Below, piece by piece: positions 23,856 to 33,090 of a stretch of DNA of 45,012 nucleotides. The number at the start of each line of letters is the position of its first letter. Within the stretch, counting starts at the first letter, position 1. The DNA lies in assembly GCA_023443315.1 (NCBI GenBank), contig JAEZVA010000019.1, positions 1 through 45,012 of the forward strand. The letters run 5' to 3'. The position numbers and the translations under genes are program-made. The stretch comes from Bacillota bacterium. GTDB lineage: Bacteria > Bacillota > Clostridia > Oscillospirales > Ruminococcaceae. The notes under the pieces were generated by a model. The model did no database searches and was not told the DNA's origin. It worked only from the letters and a program-made list of their open reading frames with translations.

Positions 23856-23933
23856 TGAAAAAAGATATAAGCCAAATCGAGCAGTCGGAATAGCCGAATG
23901 CTATCGCTTCTTTTGGGGGCGGCTACGGTTTTA

Positions 23934-25457
23934 TTACAGCTTTGCGAGCTTTGCGTAACCGTCCTTAAGCGCGGGGTACAGCGAGCAGTAAAGCGCATAG
24001 AACTGCTCGTATCTGTCGCTGTTTTGCGCGATGGGCTGCTGGGATGGGCTGGTGCGGATGATTTGATCGCACGCCTCGGGCACGCTTTTGTATACCCCTG
24101 CCCCCACGCCTGCCAATATGGCTGCGCCAAGAGCGGGACCCTCGCGGTTTTGCACGGTGGCAACCGGCAGCGCGTAGATATCCGCCATCATCTGACGCCA
24201 CACCTTGCTGGTGCCGCCGCCGCCGCAGGCGAGCATCTCGCTTGACAATACGCCCATGCCGCGCAGTACATCAAGACACTGCCGCTGAGAGTACATAACG
24301 CCCTCCATGATGGCGCGCAGCATGTCGCGCTTGGTGTGCATTGCACTTAGCCCCACAAACGCGCCGCGCGCGTTTTCGTCGAGCAGCGGGCTGCGCTCGC
24401 CCATCAGATAAGGCAGGTAAATTAGCCTATTTGCGCCAATCGGCGCCTTTTCGGTCTCTAAATCCATCAGATAATACGGGTCTACCTCCATTCGGGAGGC
24501 AACCGACATCTCGTCGGCGCAGAAATTGTTTCTAAACCACTGCAACGAAAGACCGGCGGCTAGCGTACAGCTCATCACTGTCCATGCGCCCGGTACCGCG
24601 GAGCAGAAGGTATGCACTCTGCCAGCCGGGTCGATGGTGACCTCGTCCGCGTGGGCAAAGATAACACCGCTTGTACCGATGGTGGTAAACGCCTTGCCGG
24701 TGCGCACTACGCCGGTGCCGATGGCAGCCGCGGCGTTGTCGCCCGCGCCGCCCACAACGGGCGTGCCCGCGCTAAGCCCCGTAAGGGATGCCGCTTGCTC
24801 GGTCACAGCGCCTGTAACCTCGCAGCTTTCATACATCTTGCCGAGCAGCGCCTTGTCAATCCCCAGTGCACCGAGCACCTCGTCTGACCAAGCGCGTTTT
24901 GGTACATCAAGCAGCTGCATGCCCGAGGCATCGCTGACCTCGGTCGCAAATTCGCCGGTGAGCATGTAACGGATATAGTCCTTGGGCAAAAGGATGTGCG
25001 CACACCGTGCGTACAGCTCGGGCTCGTGCTTTTTCACCCACAGAATCTTAGAGGCGGTAAAGCCGGTAAGCGCAGGGTTTGCGGTAATCTCAATCAGGCG
25101 TTTTTCGCCCACTGCCTGCGTAATCTCACGGCATTCTTCCCCGGTGCGTCCGTCGCACCAGATGATGCTTCTGCGAAGCACCTCGCCCTTATCATCAAGC
25201 ATAACAAGCCCGTGCATCTGCCCCGAGATGCCGATGCCTGCGATGTCGCTGGCATCGATACCGCTTTGGGAAAGGACGCTGCGGGTGGTCTGCACTGCGG
25301 CGTTCCACCAATCCTCGGGCGCCTGCTCTGCCCAGCCGTTTTGGGGCTGGTAAAGCGGGTACTCTACCATAGCGGACGCTTTGGCCTCGCCGTCGACGGA
25401 AAACAGCACCGTTTTGGTGCCGGAGGTCCCCAGATCAATACCAAGTAGGTACTTCAT
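23934..25457 (-). CDS. xylB: Xylulokinase
   Basis: The enzyme phosphorylates D-xylulose to D-xylulose-5-phosphate with ATP. At 507 aa, the FGGY kinase fold begins LLGIDLGTSGTKTVLF, with ISGQMHGLVMLD (MHG substrate motif), GGAGDNAAAAIGTG (catalytic Asp region), and LACGGGGTSKVWRQMMAD in the ATP-binding half. The start at 25457 follows AGGAAGTGAT; an upstream GTG overlaps this site. It is the last gene of the xylo-oligosaccharide operon, 21 bp after xylA, and is followed by the strong terminator. Confidence 0.96.
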   Translation of the reverse strand: MKYLLGIDLGTSGTKTVLFSVDGEAKASAMVEYPLYQPQNGWAEQAPEDWWNAAVQTTRSVLSQSGIDASDIAGIGISGQMHGLVMLDDKGEVLRRSIIWCDGRTGEECREITQAVGEKRLIEITANPALTGFTASKILWVKKHEPELYARCAHILLPKDYIRYMLTGEFATEVSDASGMQLLDVPKRAWSDEVLGALGIDKALLGKMYESCEVTGAVTEQAASLTGLSAGTPVVGGAGDNAAAAIGTGVVRTGKAFTTIGTSGVIFAHADEVTIDPAGRVHTFCSAVPGAWTVMSCTLAAGLSLQWFRNNFCADEMSVASRMEVDPYYLMDLETEKAPIGANRLIYLPYLMGERSPLLDENARGAFVGLSAMHTKRDMLRAIMEGVMYSQRQCLDVLRGMGVLSSEMLACGGGGTSKVWRQMMADIYALPVATVQNREGPALGAAILAGVGAGVYKSVPEACDQIIRTSPSQQPIAQNSDRYEQFYALYCSLYPALKDGYAKLAKL

Positions 25458-25478
25458 ATCGGCGATCACTTCCTTATA

Positions 25479-26807
25479 TTATGCTATACCAAACAGTACG
25501 CTGTTTAAAACGCTCTCAAGATACTCCTGCTTACCAGAGCCGGGCAGAGCGGGGGCACCCATCTTCTCGGCAATTGCTGCAAGCTCTTCAAGGCTAGTTT
25601 CGCCGTCACGGATCTTCTTGCCAACGCCGCTCTCAAAGCTTGCATAACGCTCTTTTACAAACGCATCCAGCCTGCCGTCTTCAATCAATGCAGCTGCGCA
25701 CAACAGACCCAGGGCAAACGAATCCATACCCAGGATGAAGCCGAGGAACATATCCTCTTGGGTGTAGCTGGGACGACGGTTCTTCGAGTCGAAGTTCAGT
25801 CCGCCATTGGTCAAGCCGCCTGCCTTGAGAATTTCGTACATGCACATGGTGGTGTCGTAGATGTTGGAGGGGAACTGATCGGTGTCCCAACCCAGCAGCA
25901 GGTCGCCTTGGTTTGCATCCACGCTGCCCAGCATGCCGTTGATGGCACTCACGCGCAGGTCGTGCTGGAAGGTGTGACCAGCAAGGGTTGCATGGTTTGC
26001 TTCAATGTTCATCTTAAAGTCTTTATCAAGACCGTACTGACGAAGGAAACCGATTGCGGTTGCCGCGTCGAAATCGTACTGGTGCTTCATAGGCTCCTTT
26101 GGCTTAGGCTCTATGAAGAAATCGCCCTTAAAGCCAATCTTGCGGCCGTAATCAACCGCCATACGCATGAGCTTGGCGATATTCTCAATCTCAAACTTCA
26201 TGTCGGTGTTAAGCAGGGTCTCGTAGCCTTCTCTGCCACCCCAGAACACGTAGCCCGTACCGCCCAAACGCACGGTGATATCCAGCGCCTTCTTTACCTG
26301 TGCCGCAGCAAAGCAGAACACGTCGGCAGAGTTTGTGCTGCCTGCGCCGTTCATAAAGCGGGGGTTCGAGAACATGTTCGCGGTGCCCCACAGCAGCTTT
26401 TTGCCGGTCTTCTTCATCTTTTCTTCCAGATAATCGGCAATCTCATCAAGGCGCTTGTTGGTCTCTTCAATGGTGTCCGCCTCGGGAACAAGGTCGGTAT
26501 CGTGGAAGCAGAAGTACTCGATGCCCAGCTTCTCCATAAACTCAAATCCGGCGTCTACCTTTGCCTTGGCATGCGCCATGGTGCGGGCTTCATCAGCGCC
26601 GAACATCTTATCCGCGGTGCCTGCACCGAACATGTCGGAACCAGTTGCACAAAGGTTGTGCCACCATGCCATTGCAAAGGGCAGGTGCTCCTTCATTGGC
26701 TTACCCAATACAATGCGGTTTGGATCATAGTACTTAAACGAAAGGGGATTCGCGCTCTTAGGACCTTCGTACTTAACGACAGGCATGCCTTTAAAAATTT
26801 CACTCAT
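25479..26807 (-). CDS. xylA: Xylose isomerase (class II)
   Basis: The enzyme converts D-xylose to D-xylulose using two divalent metals. At 442 aa it has the usual class II length. Visible motifs are FCFHDTDLVPEA (catalytic His and Asp), FFIEPKPKEPMKHQYD, MNIEANHATLAGHTF and SVDANQGDLLLGWDTDQFP, together holding the Glu, Asp and His metal ligands. The start was placed at MSEIFKGMPVV after AAGGAGCGATTTTAAC; the open frame runs 45 codons further upstream without a ribosome site. It is cytoplasmic. An AT-rich stretch (ATATAAT) in the 74-bp gap upstream might be an internal promoter. Confidence 0.97.
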   Translation of the reverse strand: MSEIFKGMPVVKYEGPKSANPLSFKYYDPNRIVLGKPMKEHLPFAMAWWHNLCATGSDMFGAGTADKMFGADEARTMAHAKAKVDAGFEFMEKLGIEYFCFHDTDLVPEADTIEETNKRLDEIADYLEEKMKKTGKKLLWGTANMFSNPRFMNGAGSTNSADVFCFAAAQVKKALDITVRLGGTGYVFWGGREGYETLLNTDMKFEIENIAKLMRMAVDYGRKIGFKGDFFIEPKPKEPMKHQYDFDAATAIGFLRQYGLDKDFKMNIEANHATLAGHTFQHDLRVSAINGMLGSVDANQGDLLLGWDTDQFPSNIYDTTMCMYEILKAGGLTNGGLNFDSKNRRPSYTQEDMFLGFILGMDSFALGLLCAAALIEDGRLDAFVKERYASFESGVGKKIRDGETSLEELAAIAEKMGAPALPGSGKQEYLESVLNSVLFGIA

Positions 26808-26881
26808 GTTAAAATCGCTCCTTTTTATATTATATTTTCTATTGCAAAGCAACAAGGCCTGACAATTGGGACCAAGTGTGG

Positions 26882-27673
26882 CTACAGTGGTATCGTTTCC
26901 CCGGGCAGAAGCTTTATTACCGCGTTGCCCGCATTTATCCACACCGTCTGTGCCGAAGGGTTGTAAACAGTGGTGTTGTCCGCGTCAGATATAACAGAGC
27001 GGACCGCGCAAAGGTATCGTTTAATCTCTATATTCGTGGCATACCACACGTCGCTTCGGTTGTACAGCTGCTTACACAGCTGCTCCATTGCGTCCCAGTT
27101 GTTTTCGCGCTCAAACTCGAAGCTGTGACCCCAGATATAGAACAGCTGCATGCGCTCGTATTCCTGCGGGGCGCAAAACCGCTCTGCTAAGCCTGCCGCG
27201 TCATGGTGGTGGCAGGTGGGTCTCCACCGCAAAAAATCGTCCTCTACAAGAAATGAACCGCTGCTGTTTACGGTGCGGGCGTATTCAAAGCCCAGTGTTC
27301 CCACTGCATTCACTACCGCGTCGGAATATGCCCCAAACGCGTAGGAAAGCCCCGTAATCGGTGTGCCTGTAATTCGCTCTAGGCTACGGCGATCCTCCCA
27401 TAATTCGTGAATCATCTGCTCGGCTGTCAGATGTGTCAGGTACAGGTGCTGTACGCCGTGGCACGCAATCTCGTGCCCTTCATATATCGTAGCAAGCTCC
27501 TTGTCCGTCACAAAACCATCCCGACCAAGTATGCCCGAATTTAGGTGGAAGGTAGCCTTAAGACCATATTGGCTGAGTAATGCGACCAAGCGGCGGTCGT
27601 GTACCTGTCCGTCATCGTAGCTAAAGGTAAGCGCCGTCTTCTTGCCGTCGGGGTAGCATGCCTGCCAACCCAT
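26882..27673 (-). CDS. Polysaccharide deacetylase (CE4 family), cytoplasmic
   Basis: At 263 aa, the NodB-type metal triad is visible: TFSYDDG with D20 (base) and D21 (ligand), then CHGVQHLYL with H72 and H76. A later HSFEFE segment resembles the C-terminal part of this family. Family members remove N- or O-acetyl groups from chitin, peptidoglycan or xylan. No signal peptide is seen, which is unusual for CE4. Its place between GH3 and xylA suggests it acts on imported acetylated xylo-oligosaccharides (inference). AAGGAG precedes the ATG. Confidence 0.83.
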   Translation of the reverse strand: MGWQACYPDGKKTALTFSYDDGQVHDRRLVALLSQYGLKATFHLNSGILGRDGFVTDKELATIYEGHEIACHGVQHLYLTHLTAEQMIHELWEDRRSLERITGTPITGLSYAFGAYSDAVVNAVGTLGFEYARTVNSSGSFLVEDDFLRWRPTCHHHDAAGLAERFCAPQEYERMQLFYIWGHSFEFERENNWDAMEQLCKQLYNRSDVWYATNIEIKRYLCAVRSVISDADNTTVYNPSAQTVWINAGNAVIKLLPGETIPL

Positions 27674-27705
27674 ATCGCACCACTCCTTCTATTAAAAAAG
27701 CGAAT

Positions 27706-29850
27706 TTAGTCAATCGATACCGCTGCACACAGGGGCTGCGTACCAGTCAGCTCCACGCTGCGTGCGTCGGGCTGGCTGCCCCCCGCAAACAGGGAGTAGC
27801 TGCCGTACATGGTAACACGCTGCCCGTCGGTCAGCACCGTTTCAAAGCTGCTTGCCGGAATCTCAAAGCGGACGGTCTTGCTTTCTCCCGCTCTGAGGAA
27901 TACCCGCTGCATCCCACACAAGGAATGGTGCGGCTGTTCGCCGATGCGGTCACGCACCGACGCGTTGCGCGCATCCTGTGCGTTTTGCTGTGCGTGGTTT
28001 TTGATATAGAACTCCACAATCTCGGCGCCGTCGCGGTCCCCTTCGTTGGTGACGGTAACCTCGCCGCGCAGGGGCTGGCCCTTTACTGCAGCATCCAGCC
28101 GCAGGTTGCGGTAGCCAAAGGTGGTATAAGAAAGACCGTACCCAAATGGGTAAAGCGCCTCGGTCTCGATATAACGGTAGGTTCTGCCGCGCATGCTGTA
28201 GTCGGTAAAATCGGGTGTGGTGCCGTTGCGGTGGAACGTAACGGGCAGCTTGCCAGAGGGGCTGCAGTCGCCGAACAGGATATCGCCAAGCGCCTTGCCA
28301 CCCTGTGCACCGCTGTACCAGCACTGCATAACCGCCGCGCAGCGGTCTGCCGCATCGCCAATATCCATTGCACTGCCGGTGTTTAACACGAGCACCACGG
28401 GCTTGCCCACTGACAGCACCTCGTCAAGCAGGATGCGCTGCGGCTCGGGTAGGTAAAGGTCGGGTTTGTCGCCCGACGCGTAGCTGTTGCCGGTGTCGCC
28501 CTGTTCGCCCTCTAAGGTGGCGTCCAGACCAAGGCACAGAACAACGACATCACTTGCAGCTGCACAGCCCTTTGCCTCGCTGATGCGGTCGTTTGGCATC
28601 GCAAGCGGCTCTACCCTGTCCTTAAACAGATGGCTACCCACCGAGTGGAAGATACGGATGTCCTCACCCGCTGCCTCGCGAATACCCTCTAAATTCGTAA
28701 TATATTCCGACGCGGTGCCACAGTAGTTGCCCTCAAGCACCGTGCGTGAGTTAGCCGTAGGTCCAATTACCGCGATACGACGGCAGGTTGCGCGCTCCAG
28801 CGGAAGGATGCCGTCATTTTTAAGCAAAACTGCCGAAAGCCTTGCAGCTTCTGCCGCGAGCATGCGGTTTGCTTCCGTGTCATTTTCTTCAAATCCAATG
28901 CTATCATATTTACAGTCCTTATCAAACAGACCAAGCATCATTCGGGTTGTAAACAGACGCACGCAGGACTTGCGGATGGTCTCTTCACTGACGCGCCCCT
29001 CCTGATAGGCAAGAAGCATGTTCAGGTACATATTGCCGCAGTTCAGGTCGCAGCCGTTGTTGATGGCAAGCGCCGCCGATTCTACCGCGGTTGCGGTAAC
29101 CCCGTGGCTTTCGTGAAAGTCCTTTATCGCCCAGCAGTCGGACACGACATGCCCCTCGAAGCCCCACTTCTCGCGAAGAATGTCGACCAGAAGTGTTTTG
29201 CTGCCGCAGCACGGCTCGCCGTTGACACGGTTGTACGCGCCCATCACCGACTCTACGTCGGCTTCCTTAACCGCCGCCTCAAAGGCAGGCAGATAGGTCT
29301 CTTCCAAATCCTTAGGACCCGCCACTGCGTCAAAGCCGTGACGAAGTGCCTCGGGACCAGAGTGAACCGCATAGTGCTTCGCGCACGCCGCCGTCTTTAA
29401 ATACTTATCGTCGCCCTGCAAGCCCTTGATATACGCAACGCCAAGGGTCTTGGTCAAATAAGGGTCTTCGCCCAAGGTCTCCTGCCCTCTGCCCCAATGC
29501 GGGTCGCGGAACAGGTTGATGTTGGGCGACCAGATCGTAAGCCCCTTGTAGATGTCACGGTCACCTAAGGCGGACTGCATATTAAACTTTGCACGAGCCT
29601 CGGTAGCAACCACATCTGCAATCTCTTTTAAGAATTCGGGGTCAAACATCGATGCGAGTGCGATGGCCTGGGGGAATACCGTGGCGGTACCCGCACGGGC
29701 AACACCATGCAGCGCCTCGCTCCACCAGTTGTATGCGGGAATATCAAGGCGAGGGATGGCGGGCGCGTCATAACGCAGCTGCGAGGCCGCTTCTTCGAGT
29801 GTCATCTGATCCACGAGCGCTTGGGCGCGTTTTGCAAAATCTTGTCTCAT
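27706..29850 (-). CDS. GH3 beta-xylosidase/beta-glucosidase
   Basis: This is a 714-aa three-domain GH3 enzyme: TIM barrel (about 1-330), alpha/beta sandwich (about 360-560) and fibronectin-III-like domain (about 600-700). NWWSEALHGVARAG near the N-terminus is typical of the xylosidase branch. AKHYAVHSGPEALRHGFDAV is the substrate KH region, and GHVVSDCWAIKDF holds the nucleophile D238. No signal peptide is seen, so it hydrolyses imported xylo-oligosaccharides from the non-reducing end. Context favours xylosidase over glucosidase, but side activity is common. It lies between GH43 and CE4 in the operon; the ribosome site is weak. Confidence 0.92.
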   Translation of the reverse strand: MRQDFAKRAQALVDQMTLEEAASQLRYDAPAIPRLDIPAYNWWSEALHGVARAGTATVFPQAIALASMFDPEFLKEIADVVATEARAKFNMQSALGDRDIYKGLTIWSPNINLFRDPHWGRGQETLGEDPYLTKTLGVAYIKGLQGDDKYLKTAACAKHYAVHSGPEALRHGFDAVAGPKDLEETYLPAFEAAVKEADVESVMGAYNRVNGEPCCGSKTLLVDILREKWGFEGHVVSDCWAIKDFHESHGVTATAVESAALAINNGCDLNCGNMYLNMLLAYQEGRVSEETIRKSCVRLFTTRMMLGLFDKDCKYDSIGFEENDTEANRMLAAEAARLSAVLLKNDGILPLERATCRRIAVIGPTANSRTVLEGNYCGTASEYITNLEGIREAAGEDIRIFHSVGSHLFKDRVEPLAMPNDRISEAKGCAAASDVVVLCLGLDATLEGEQGDTGNSYASGDKPDLYLPEPQRILLDEVLSVGKPVVLVLNTGSAMDIGDAADRCAAVMQCWYSGAQGGKALGDILFGDCSPSGKLPVTFHRNGTTPDFTDYSMRGRTYRYIETEALYPFGYGLSYTTFGYRNLRLDAAVKGQPLRGEVTVTNEGDRDGAEIVEFYIKNHAQQNAQDARNASVRDRIGEQPHHSLCGMQRVFLRAGESKTVRFEIPASSFETVLTDGQRVTMYGSYSLFAGGSQPDARSVELTGTQPLCAAVSID

Positions 29851-29878
29851 CTTACGCTACTCACTTTCTTTTCATCTC

Positions 29879-31435
29879 TTAATATAAATCCTGATACTCC
29901 AAATACTCAAACAATGCACTGTTCTCGGTGCTTATTCCATTTGAGGATGCATAAGCCCCTACGCTGCACCCCACAAACCCGCCCGCGTGCTCGGTACACA
30001 TCCGCCGCGCGCTTACGGTATAGTCAAGCCTTTTGTATTGGGCTGCGTCCTGCTCGGTTTTATAATAAAACGAGAGGCTCTGCCCATGCTGGGCAAGCTT
30101 TAGCCATAACGCCTCGGTCTGCACTTTAGCTTGCTGCACCACCGTTTCCTGCCCGTCCTCACAGAGTACGACGCGCAGTCTGTGTCCCGTGTCGGTTAGC
30201 CCGTACTCCAGCCGGATATGGTAGCGGTCGTTTTGCACCAGCGCAAGCCCCGCAAACTCGCCGGGGCGGTCAGGCGAAAACGTCACCCTCGTCTCGGTCA
30301 AAAACCAAAATGACGTCTGCCGCACACATAAAAACGAAGGGCTATCTAAATCGCAAAGGGTAACGGGCGACAGCTTAAGCCGCAAGCCCTCGCTGCCAAA
30401 CGTATAATCATCCCTGCGGGGGTTGCGTAAAAACAGGATTCTCGGGTCCAGGTTGTTCCACGACATATGCCCAAACGCATAGTGCCCCGAAAGGGGTTCT
30501 AACGGGTAATCCAGAAGGGTCGTTTTCGTCTCGGATGTTAGTCTTCCCTCGCCGGGGTTTACAACAGGCCAGCCGTCCTCCCACTCCACGCGGGCAAAGA
30601 AGGTTTCGCGCCCAAGGTTTGAGCTTCCCTCGTAGGGTCTTGAGCCGAGCATGACCATATACCAGCTGCCGTCTGCCGCCTGCACAAGATCTGCGTGCCC
30701 CACGTTTTTAACCGGGTAATCTCTGCCCAGATGGCGGTGGGTTAAAACCGGGTTTTTCTTGTACCCTGTATACGGACCAAGCAGCGCCTCGCTGCGGGCG
30801 ATGGTTACCGAGTGATCGTCGGCGGTGCCCGCTTCTGCAATCATCAGGTAGTACATGCCGTCTATTTTATACAGATGCGGCGCTTCGGGCCATACGCTGT
30901 CGCGCAGCGCACCCTTCCATAACGGTTTTGGTTCGCCCGCCAGACAAAACTTGTCAAGGTCAAGCGGCGCGATGTAGATCTCATTGTCGCCGTAATAACG
31001 CTCCTGCTGCGAATCGGCACGGGTGCCCACATAGTAGCAGCTGCCGTCGTCGTCAAAGAACAGGCTGGGGTCAATCCCCTCTGCTCCCGTAAGCCAATGC
31101 GGCTCCGACCATGGTCCTGCGGGGTCAGTCGCCGTTACGACAAAATTGCCGCCCTTTGAGATGTTAGTGCATACCACATAAAAGGTGCCGTCATGGTAAC
31201 GGATGGTCGGCGCAAACAGGCCATGCGAGTGCCCTACGCCCGATAGGGGCAGCTGACTGTCGGTGGTTAACACATTGCCGATCTGCCTGATGTGGCTAAA
31301 ATCCCGGGTATGAAAAACGGGGATGCCGGGGTAATATGCAAAGGTAGAGGTGACGATATAGTAGTCCTCCCCCACACGGCAAACCGACGGGTCGGGGTAA
31401 AAGCCCTTTAGTATGGGGTTTTGCACTCTGCCCAT
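29879..31435 (-). CDS. GH43 beta-xylosidase/alpha-L-arabinofuranosidase
   Basis: At 518 aa, residues about 1-310 are the five-bladed beta-propeller, with the catalytic trio D15 (FYPDPS), D122 (GIDPSLFF) and E184 (WPEAPHLYK). Residues about 330-518 form the C-terminal beta-sandwich common in beta-xylosidases of this family. The N-terminus MGRVQNPILKGFYPDPSVCRVGEDYY is typical. No signal peptide is present. It opens the xylan operon and would release xylose or arabinose from imported oligosaccharides. AAGGATGTGG precedes the ATG. GH43 specificity cannot be decided by eye. Confidence 0.92.
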   Translation of the reverse strand: MGRVQNPILKGFYPDPSVCRVGEDYYIVTSTFAYYPGIPVFHTRDFSHIRQIGNVLTTDSQLPLSGVGHSHGLFAPTIRYHDGTFYVVCTNISKGGNFVVTATDPAGPWSEPHWLTGAEGIDPSLFFDDDGSCYYVGTRADSQQERYYGDNEIYIAPLDLDKFCLAGEPKPLWKGALRDSVWPEAPHLYKIDGMYYLMIAEAGTADDHSVTIARSEALLGPYTGYKKNPVLTHRHLGRDYPVKNVGHADLVQAADGSWYMVMLGSRPYEGSSNLGRETFFARVEWEDGWPVVNPGEGRLTSETKTTLLDYPLEPLSGHYAFGHMSWNNLDPRILFLRNPRRDDYTFGSEGLRLKLSPVTLCDLDSPSFLCVRQTSFWFLTETRVTFSPDRPGEFAGLALVQNDRYHIRLEYGLTDTGHRLRVVLCEDGQETVVQQAKVQTEALWLKLAQHGQSLSFYYKTEQDAAQYKRLDYTVSARRMCTEHAGGFVGCSVGAYASSNGISTENSALFEYLEYQDLY

Positions 31436-31815
31436 AACGCCACATCCTTAATCGTATATTTTCATATGTCCATTGCCCCAAAGCAATGACCAATTCGCGT
31501 CTGCAAAAATCGGATTACTTTACCAGCTTATACTTGCAATTATAACAGTGTGCACGAGCACTTTCTTGCGAATAGTTGCTTTGTAACTATCAATTATTGC
31601 TATCTTTGCATCGCACTATCTTTGGAATTCTGCAGGAATTACTTCGTATGTTTAGATATATTATCTATTTATTTTCGTGCTTTTATTTTAATTATAGTTT
31701 ATTTTTTATATTTTCGGTTTTCTTTTTCGCAAAAATGTGTTATTATTAAGACAATGCGGTGCGCATGCCCTTTTGTGTTATATGTGCACGGTACCGCAAC
31801 GGAGGTGAAGGCGAT
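31436..31815. other. Divergent regulatory region of the xylan operon and its AraC regulator
   Basis: It holds an extended -10 (TGTTATAAT, minus strand) at 31547-31539, about 100 bp upstream of the GH43 start. The palindrome CATTGCCCCAAAGCAATG (31471-31488) falls in the GH43 leader. About 150 bp of very AT-rich DNA fills 31590-31750. No gene is seen. Confidence 0.55.
31539..31547 (-). promoter_or_regulatory. Extended -10 promoter element of the xylan operon
   Basis: On the minus strand it reads TGTTATAAT, a full TGnTATAAT. No recognisable -35 is present, which is compatible with an activator such as the divergent AraC protein. The predicted leader is about 95 nt. Confidence 0.5.
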
Positions 31816-32697
31816 ATGATTAAAACGCTGCACGGCATACGAGAAACGGTGGATTTTGCGGAGGGCTCCTCAATCGTCATCTACGAAAACGAGCAATATG
31901 AGGATTACCCAAACCATTGGCATTCGCCGCTTGAGATTATTATGCCCATAACCGGCGCGTATCGCGTAGTGTGCGGCGGGGACTCGTTTGATTTAAATGC
32001 CGGCGATATTATGCTAATTGCGCCGGGAACGCTACATAGCCTTTATGCCCCAAAAACCGGTCGCAGGCTAATTATACAGGTGGATTTCTCTTTTCTAAGC
32101 CAGCTAAAGGAGTTTGGCTCCGTAATGGCGTTTATGGCGCCCGGCATCTGCATCTCTGCACAAGGCGCGTCGGATATCCACGCCGAGGCGGAGCGCATCT
32201 TATACCGCACCCTTGAGGAGTACCGCAGCAAGGGAGTGCTCAAAGAAGCGCTCATCTACTCGTACCTAATACAACTGATTGTGCTGGTGGGCAGGCAGTA
32301 CACCCAACCCACCCGTGAGCATGCGGAAAAAACGATTAAGAACCAGGATTATATCGATAAATTCCTCTCTGTGTGCGATTACATCAACCAGCATTTTGAT
32401 GAGAACATGACGCTTGAGGACGCTGCGGCGCTTGCAGGTTTTAGTAAGTTTTATTTCACGAGGCTGTTTAAACAGTTTACCGGCGTGTCATTTTACAAGT
32501 ACCTCAACCGCAGGCGCATTATGTGTGCGGAGCAGCTGCTGATTGAGCCGGATATCTCGGTGACCGAGGTTTCCATCCGCTCCGGCTTTGGCAGCCTGTC
32601 CGCCTTTATTCGGATGTTTAAGCTACAAAAGGGCTGCACCCCGACAGAATTTCGCTCGCTATATCTTGCTTCCGACTTTACAAGCAAAAACGCTTAA
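31816..32697 (+). CDS. AraC family transcriptional regulator (cupin sensor)
   Basis: At 293 aa, the start is at the ATG after GGAGGTGAAGGCGAT; 19 upstream in-frame codons lack a site. The N-terminal cupin shows HWHSPLEIIMPITGAYRVVCGG and DIMLIAPGTLHSL. The C-terminal double helix-turn-helix is MTLEDAAALAGFSKFYFTRLFKQ and ISVTEVSIRSGFGSLSAFIRMFK. It is transcribed away from the GH43-GH3-CE4-xylAB operon and is the natural candidate to activate it in response to xylose or xylo-oligosaccharides. Confidence 0.92.
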   Translation: MIKTLHGIRETVDFAEGSSIVIYENEQYEDYPNHWHSPLEIIMPITGAYRVVCGGDSFDLNAGDIMLIAPGTLHSLYAPKTGRRLIIQVDFSFLSQLKEFGSVMAFMAPGICISAQGASDIHAEAERILYRTLEEYRSKGVLKEALIYSYLIQLIVLVGRQYTQPTREHAEKTIKNQDYIDKFLSVCDYINQHFDENMTLEDAAALAGFSKFYFTRLFKQFTGVSFYKYLNRRRIMCAEQLLIEPDISVTEVSIRSGFGSLSAFIRMFKLQKGCTPTEFRSLYLASDFTSKNA

Positions 32698-32739
32698 CGA
32701 TGTAAGCTTGAAGAGCTCCCTACAAAAATGGTATAATAA

Positions 32740-32764
32740 AAGGCGGCGGGTTTTCCGCCGCCTT
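32740..32764. terminator. Terminator after the AraC regulator gene
   Basis: AAGGCGGCGG (32740-32749) pairs with CCGCCGCCTT (32755-32764) across a 5-nt loop GTTTT. The + strand flank is ATTAAATA; the minus strand flank (TTTTATTATA) is the better U-tract. It lies 43 bp past the regulator's stop codon. Confidence 0.75.
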
Positions 32765-32865
32765 ATTAAATACTATTCTGCGATAAGAATGTGGATTATA
32801 ACCTGCGTCCAAACCCATGTGTTATAGCTTTCGATTTAATTCTTACACGCTTTTTTATCGCATAG

Positions 32866-32874
32866 TGGTATAAG
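32866..32874 (+). promoter_or_regulatory. Extended -10 element upstream of the structured leader
   Basis: TGGTATAAG matches the extended -10 pattern TGnTATAAT with one change. No strong -35 is visible. It would start a leader of more than 300 nt before the DUF2156 gene. Confidence 0.4.
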
Positions 32875-32989
32875 TAAATTGCTATGAAACCCATCCGTCT
32901 TGCAGCGTATTTGATTTGTGAACGAAACAGGGGTTCTATCCGATTTGGATACGAATAACGTTCTCATAACCATAAGGCGGCTTACCACC

Positions 32990-33058
32990 GCAAATCCAGA
33001 CCATCGGCGTTTAATCCGATGGAAATCGCCTTGGCATGCTATTGCGATGCGGATTTGT
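32990..33058 (+). ncRNA. Candidate structured leader RNA (three-way junction)
   Basis: The outer stem GCAAATCC (32990-32997) pairs with GGATTTGT (33051-33058, one G-U pair). Inside are two hairpins: CCATCGG/CCGATGG (33001-33007 and 33016-33022), and GCATGC pairing with GCGATGC with one bulge (33034-33050). The fold is by eye only. I do not recognise a known riboswitch. Its position, just before a leader ORF and a two-gene operon, suits a cis-regulatory RNA. Confidence 0.35.
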
Positions 33059-33090
33059 ACTGAATACCGGACAGATTGCGGGAGGATACT

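Noticed and set aside
25758..26966. A 402-codon open frame antisense to xylA
   Set aside because: It is the shadow of the strongly conserved xylose isomerase gene in GC-biased DNA, with no ribosome site or recognisable domain.
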